NCBI RefSeq assembly: GCF_029784155.1
Contig: NC_073693.1
Coordinates: 283,622,875-283,686,874, forward strand
Origin: Uranotaenia lowii
Taxonomy: Eukaryota > Arthropoda > Insecta > Diptera > Culicidae
Direction: 5' to 3'
DNA: 64,000 nt
Positions 61,363 to 64,000 of the stretch are shown here, one piece after another. The notes beneath the pieces are model-generated. The model saw nothing but the letters and a program-made list of their open reading frames with translations. It did not search any database and was not told the origin of the DNA. The position numbers were made by a program, and so were the translations under genes. The number at the start of each line of letters is the position of its first letter. The first letter of the stretch is position 1.

Positions 61363-61718
61363 CCAAAAATCGACTCAGTCTATTAGAGTAAGCATTTCAG
61401 ATTACTCGGATTTATCTGAGCTTGTCCGGATATTCAGATAAAAATTCGAGACAAGTCCGACCTGGCCCAGATGCCCGAATTTTGTGGAAAACAGCCCGGA
61501 TTTTGCCCGAATTTATTTGAAGAATCCATAAATTTCATCAAGAACTTGAGGATACTAAGTCTCATTTTGCGGGATTCCTGCATGTCCGACTTTTAAGAAC
61601 GTTTTCACGTAGTTCAATCCACAGATCTAGCTGATTTAAGCTCTTAAGAGGTTTCGGAATAGAGTCAAATGCTAGGAAAACAGAGTGCAACATAACTTCT
61701 CCAAAAAGGTGAGTTATA

Positions 61719-62400
61719 CAGGGTGGCTAGCGAGTTTTCATTTTCAAATTCCCGGTTTCTCGATTGAGATTTTGTAGTTTTTTCGGTTTAAAAATACACT
61801 AATAATAATGTTTATCGGGCTTCGAAAGTACGATAAGACTTGAAACTTATTCAGATTACGGTGATATTTCTTGACATTTTTTAAGAAAATAAAGTATTAG
61901 CAGATGCAAATGCAAAGCACACATTTCATTGAGCAAAAAATGGGGATTGTGATACTTGGAAAATTTCAGGTTTAAGCTCCATGATCGATGAATTTGGTTT
62001 TGAATTACTGATTCATAAATCAGAAATTAACTTTGAATTTGATTTTAGGATTCGAATTTTGATTTTAGTTCAAACTACTGATTGCGTCGAATCTTATACT
62101 TATGAAGTATGTATTCTGTAATTTTATTTAGATTCTCGTCTATAATAGTGATGTGTTTTTAGAGCTTACGTTCTGAGTACTGGATTTGGCATATATTGTG
62201 GCTAAGTTATGAATCTGAATTTTCAATCCGAGCTCGAAAATGTATATTTTAATCCGAAATTTAAATTTAAAATCTAAATCGAAATTTTAAAAACTTTTCT
62301 TAGAAGGAATATTTATTTTTAAAATTCGATTTTTTTTTGTTATAAATTCTTAAAGCAGATGATAACAAATTATTCAAACGTGATTCCGACACTCATCAGA
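61719..62400. mobile_element. CAGGGTGGCC-type element, left end copy
   Basis: CAGGGTGGCTAGCGAGTTTT (61719) and the following AAATTCCCGGTTT match the left end at 40191. The interior is similar A+T-rich sequence to about 62.4 kb. No right TIR seen. Confidence 0.55.
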
Positions 62401-62849
62401 GGTGCCAGGTGTCCTAATACATCAGGATTTGTCCTGATTTTCGAGAAACCGTCCTGATTTTTTAAATTGTCTTGAACTGTCTTGATTTTTTAAAATGATC
62501 AGGACAATTCAGTACATTTTAAAATGTACTGAAATGTCCTAATTTTCCAAAAATATCAAAATTGTAATTTAATGTATAGTTAAATCATCAGGATATCGAA
62601 CAAATCTAAAAGAAAATAGTTTAACCGATAATAATCTTCGGTTCAAATGATATTTCAAAGTTGTTTTTTCATATAAACTGCAGGCCAGGCTAGGAGGCAC
62701 TTCTTGTCTCTGTTGCATAATATAAGGCGTCTACAGAATCATTATTTTGCCTTCATTTATGCAATTCAAGCAAAATTTTTGGTTTCCTGAAAAATCCTTT
62801 TTTTAAGGGATTTTTGACAAAACCAGCTAGCATCTCTGTCACTCATACA
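62401..62849. other. repeat-like DNA
   Basis: Repeated GTCCTGATTTT words at 62.43-62.54 kb. Ends not resolved. Confidence 0.35.
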
Positions 62850-62857
62850 CTTATGAT

Positions 62858-63250
62858 CAAGGTTGCCGAATAAAATTCTGTGTTTTTCAGAAAAAAAAAT
62901 CTGACTTTCTGTGATTTTACCCAAAAATTTTGTGATGGATTTCTGTGATGCTATTTCCTTGAAATTCATAGCAGAATTCGTGATAAATTGGGTATATTTT
63001 CCATTTGAGTTCGGCAAAATTAATTACCATTACCAACCTTATCATACTTTTCTAATTCGAAGTAAGAAATCTTAATTTAGTATTGGCCAAAAATATTATA
63101 AATTTGGAAATCGATCCAAAATTCTAAAATTCTGTGAAATCTGTGAAAATTTCAAAATTCTGTGTTCTGTTTAGTTTCACAGTTTCTGTGATGAAAATTT
63201 GCTCAAAATTCTGTGAAATTACTGAATTTTCTGTGATTTCGGCAACCTTG
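62858..63250. mobile_element. hAT-type MITE, copy 2
   Basis: A 393-bp element with perfect CAAGGTTGCC / GGCAACCTTG ends and an exact 8-bp duplication CTTATGAT (62850-62857 and 63251-63258). The interior TTCTGTGA motifs match copy 1, in inverse orientation. No transposase. Confidence 0.9.
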
Positions 63251-63258
63251 CTTATGAT

Positions 63259-64000
63259 CGGTTATTATAAAATCCCACAAAAAATTCGTATCTTTTTCCA
63301 AATTTTGTGCACTTATAAATGAACAACATGGTAGCCACCCTATTAAAATTTTTGTTTCCTGCAGTTTCCCCCGCTTGACCTATTATGAATTCTAGATTAT
63401 CAAAAGTTAAATATTCAGTAAATAGTGAAAAACTATTTTCGAAACCGTATAAGTTGCGTCCCTCGAGGTTTTGCTACTGGACAGTAAATTGATTTAATAA
63501 GTTTTTTTTTTTTGATAGTTTAACACAAACCAAAAAGTTTTGATTTTATTAGAATTTCAAGTTCTTAAAGAAGTAATGATATCTTTCGTGAACTCTGCTC
63601 AAAACCACCGAAAACGAGTAAATTTACGTAAAAGAATATCAATATTGGCTTTACAATCTGAGATAAAGCTGCCACTACGCAGTGATTTCAACTTTCTGGA
63701 TTTTACTGTGGTCTTCTAGACTTTATTCCAAACTTCAGAGACTTCCAGATTTTTTTTTATCACAAACCTTGACTAAATATCAGAAAAATCAGAACCCAGA
63801 CTTCATACCAGAAAAATGCACGAGGGTCTCAAAGTTATTGAAAGGAAAAATTATCTCAATATAACGAAAGAAAAAAAGACTAAAGCATGTCTCTGTCTCT
63901 TACCGAATATTTCATAATTGTGAAGCACAGTTGCTAAGTGTGATTGTGTTGCTTGTACAATCTTCTATACCAAATTCCGCGGCTTTAAATTAGTATTTTA
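63259..64000. other. A+T-rich end of window
   Basis: No gene or bounded element recognised. Confidence 0.35.

Overview
The window is eukaryotic and almost certainly from a dipteran insect. A mosquito (Culicidae) with a repeat-rich genome is my best guess. It is A+T-rich, has no operons, and carries one recognisable host gene with canonical GT-AG introns on the minus strand, embedded in dense transposon debris. The species cannot be settled from the sequence alone.

Host gene. The minus strand carries tramtrack (ttk), a BTB/POZ plus C2H2 zinc-finger transcriptional repressor, spread over at least 27 kb. In transcript order the coding exons are: shared exon a (30094-29957, start Met and first half of the BTB domain), shared exon b (25483-24658, rest of the BTB domain, polyQ linker and basic patch), and then one of two alternative 3'-terminal exons. 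These are 19808-18364 (p69-type zinc fingers) and 4404-3233 (p88-type zinc fingers). Exon b ends in phase 1 and both terminal exons accept that phase. The predicted proteins are 802 and 711 residues. An acceptor at 30260 shows that exon a has a spliced 5'UTR, so the promoter(s) lie at higher coordinates. The CpG/GC-rich block at about 56.8-59.9 kb, with a good minus-strand donor at 58807, is the best candidate first exon/promoter. GC-rich blocks at 37.9-39.8 kb and 44.6-46.4 kb are other candidates.

Mobile DNA. Non-LTR retrotransposons: a 5'-truncated Jockey-like RT (9243-7777, minus), a 3' fragment with a zinc knuckle (22590-22272, minus), and a multi-layer nest at 9830-11490. Penelope-like: a decayed element with a GIY-YIG domain (13000-12196, minus). 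DNA transposons: two dead Tc1/mariner-superfamily copies, at 26107-27200 (spacing consistent with DD37E) and 46664-48241 (DD34E). hAT-type MITEs with 8-bp target duplications lie at 159-542, 34409-36919 and 62858-63250, with another likely at 50613-51042. TA-target TIR elements lie at 6518-7225, 32305-32965 and 35530-36084. There are also four tRNA-like SINE copies and several giant palindromes (about 16.97-17.46, 20.66-21.47, 36.14-36.74 and 60.57-61.36 kb).

Layout: 1-3.2 kb p88 3'UTR plus one MITE; 3.2-4.4 kb p88 exon; 4.4-18.3 kb intron/p69 3' flank with TEs; 18.4-19.8 kb p69 exon; 19.8-24.7 kb intron; 24.7-25.5 kb exon b; 25.5-30 kb intron; 30.0-30.3 kb exon a; 30.3-64 kb 5' intronic/upstream DNA with TE clusters and three GC-rich islands. 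No second host gene is supported. The most unusual items are a small split reading frame with its own intron inside a TIR element (about 6.7-7.1 kb), an insertion and its matching empty site side by side (32.3/33.6 kb), and the 2.5-kb nest of elements at 34.4-36.9 kb.
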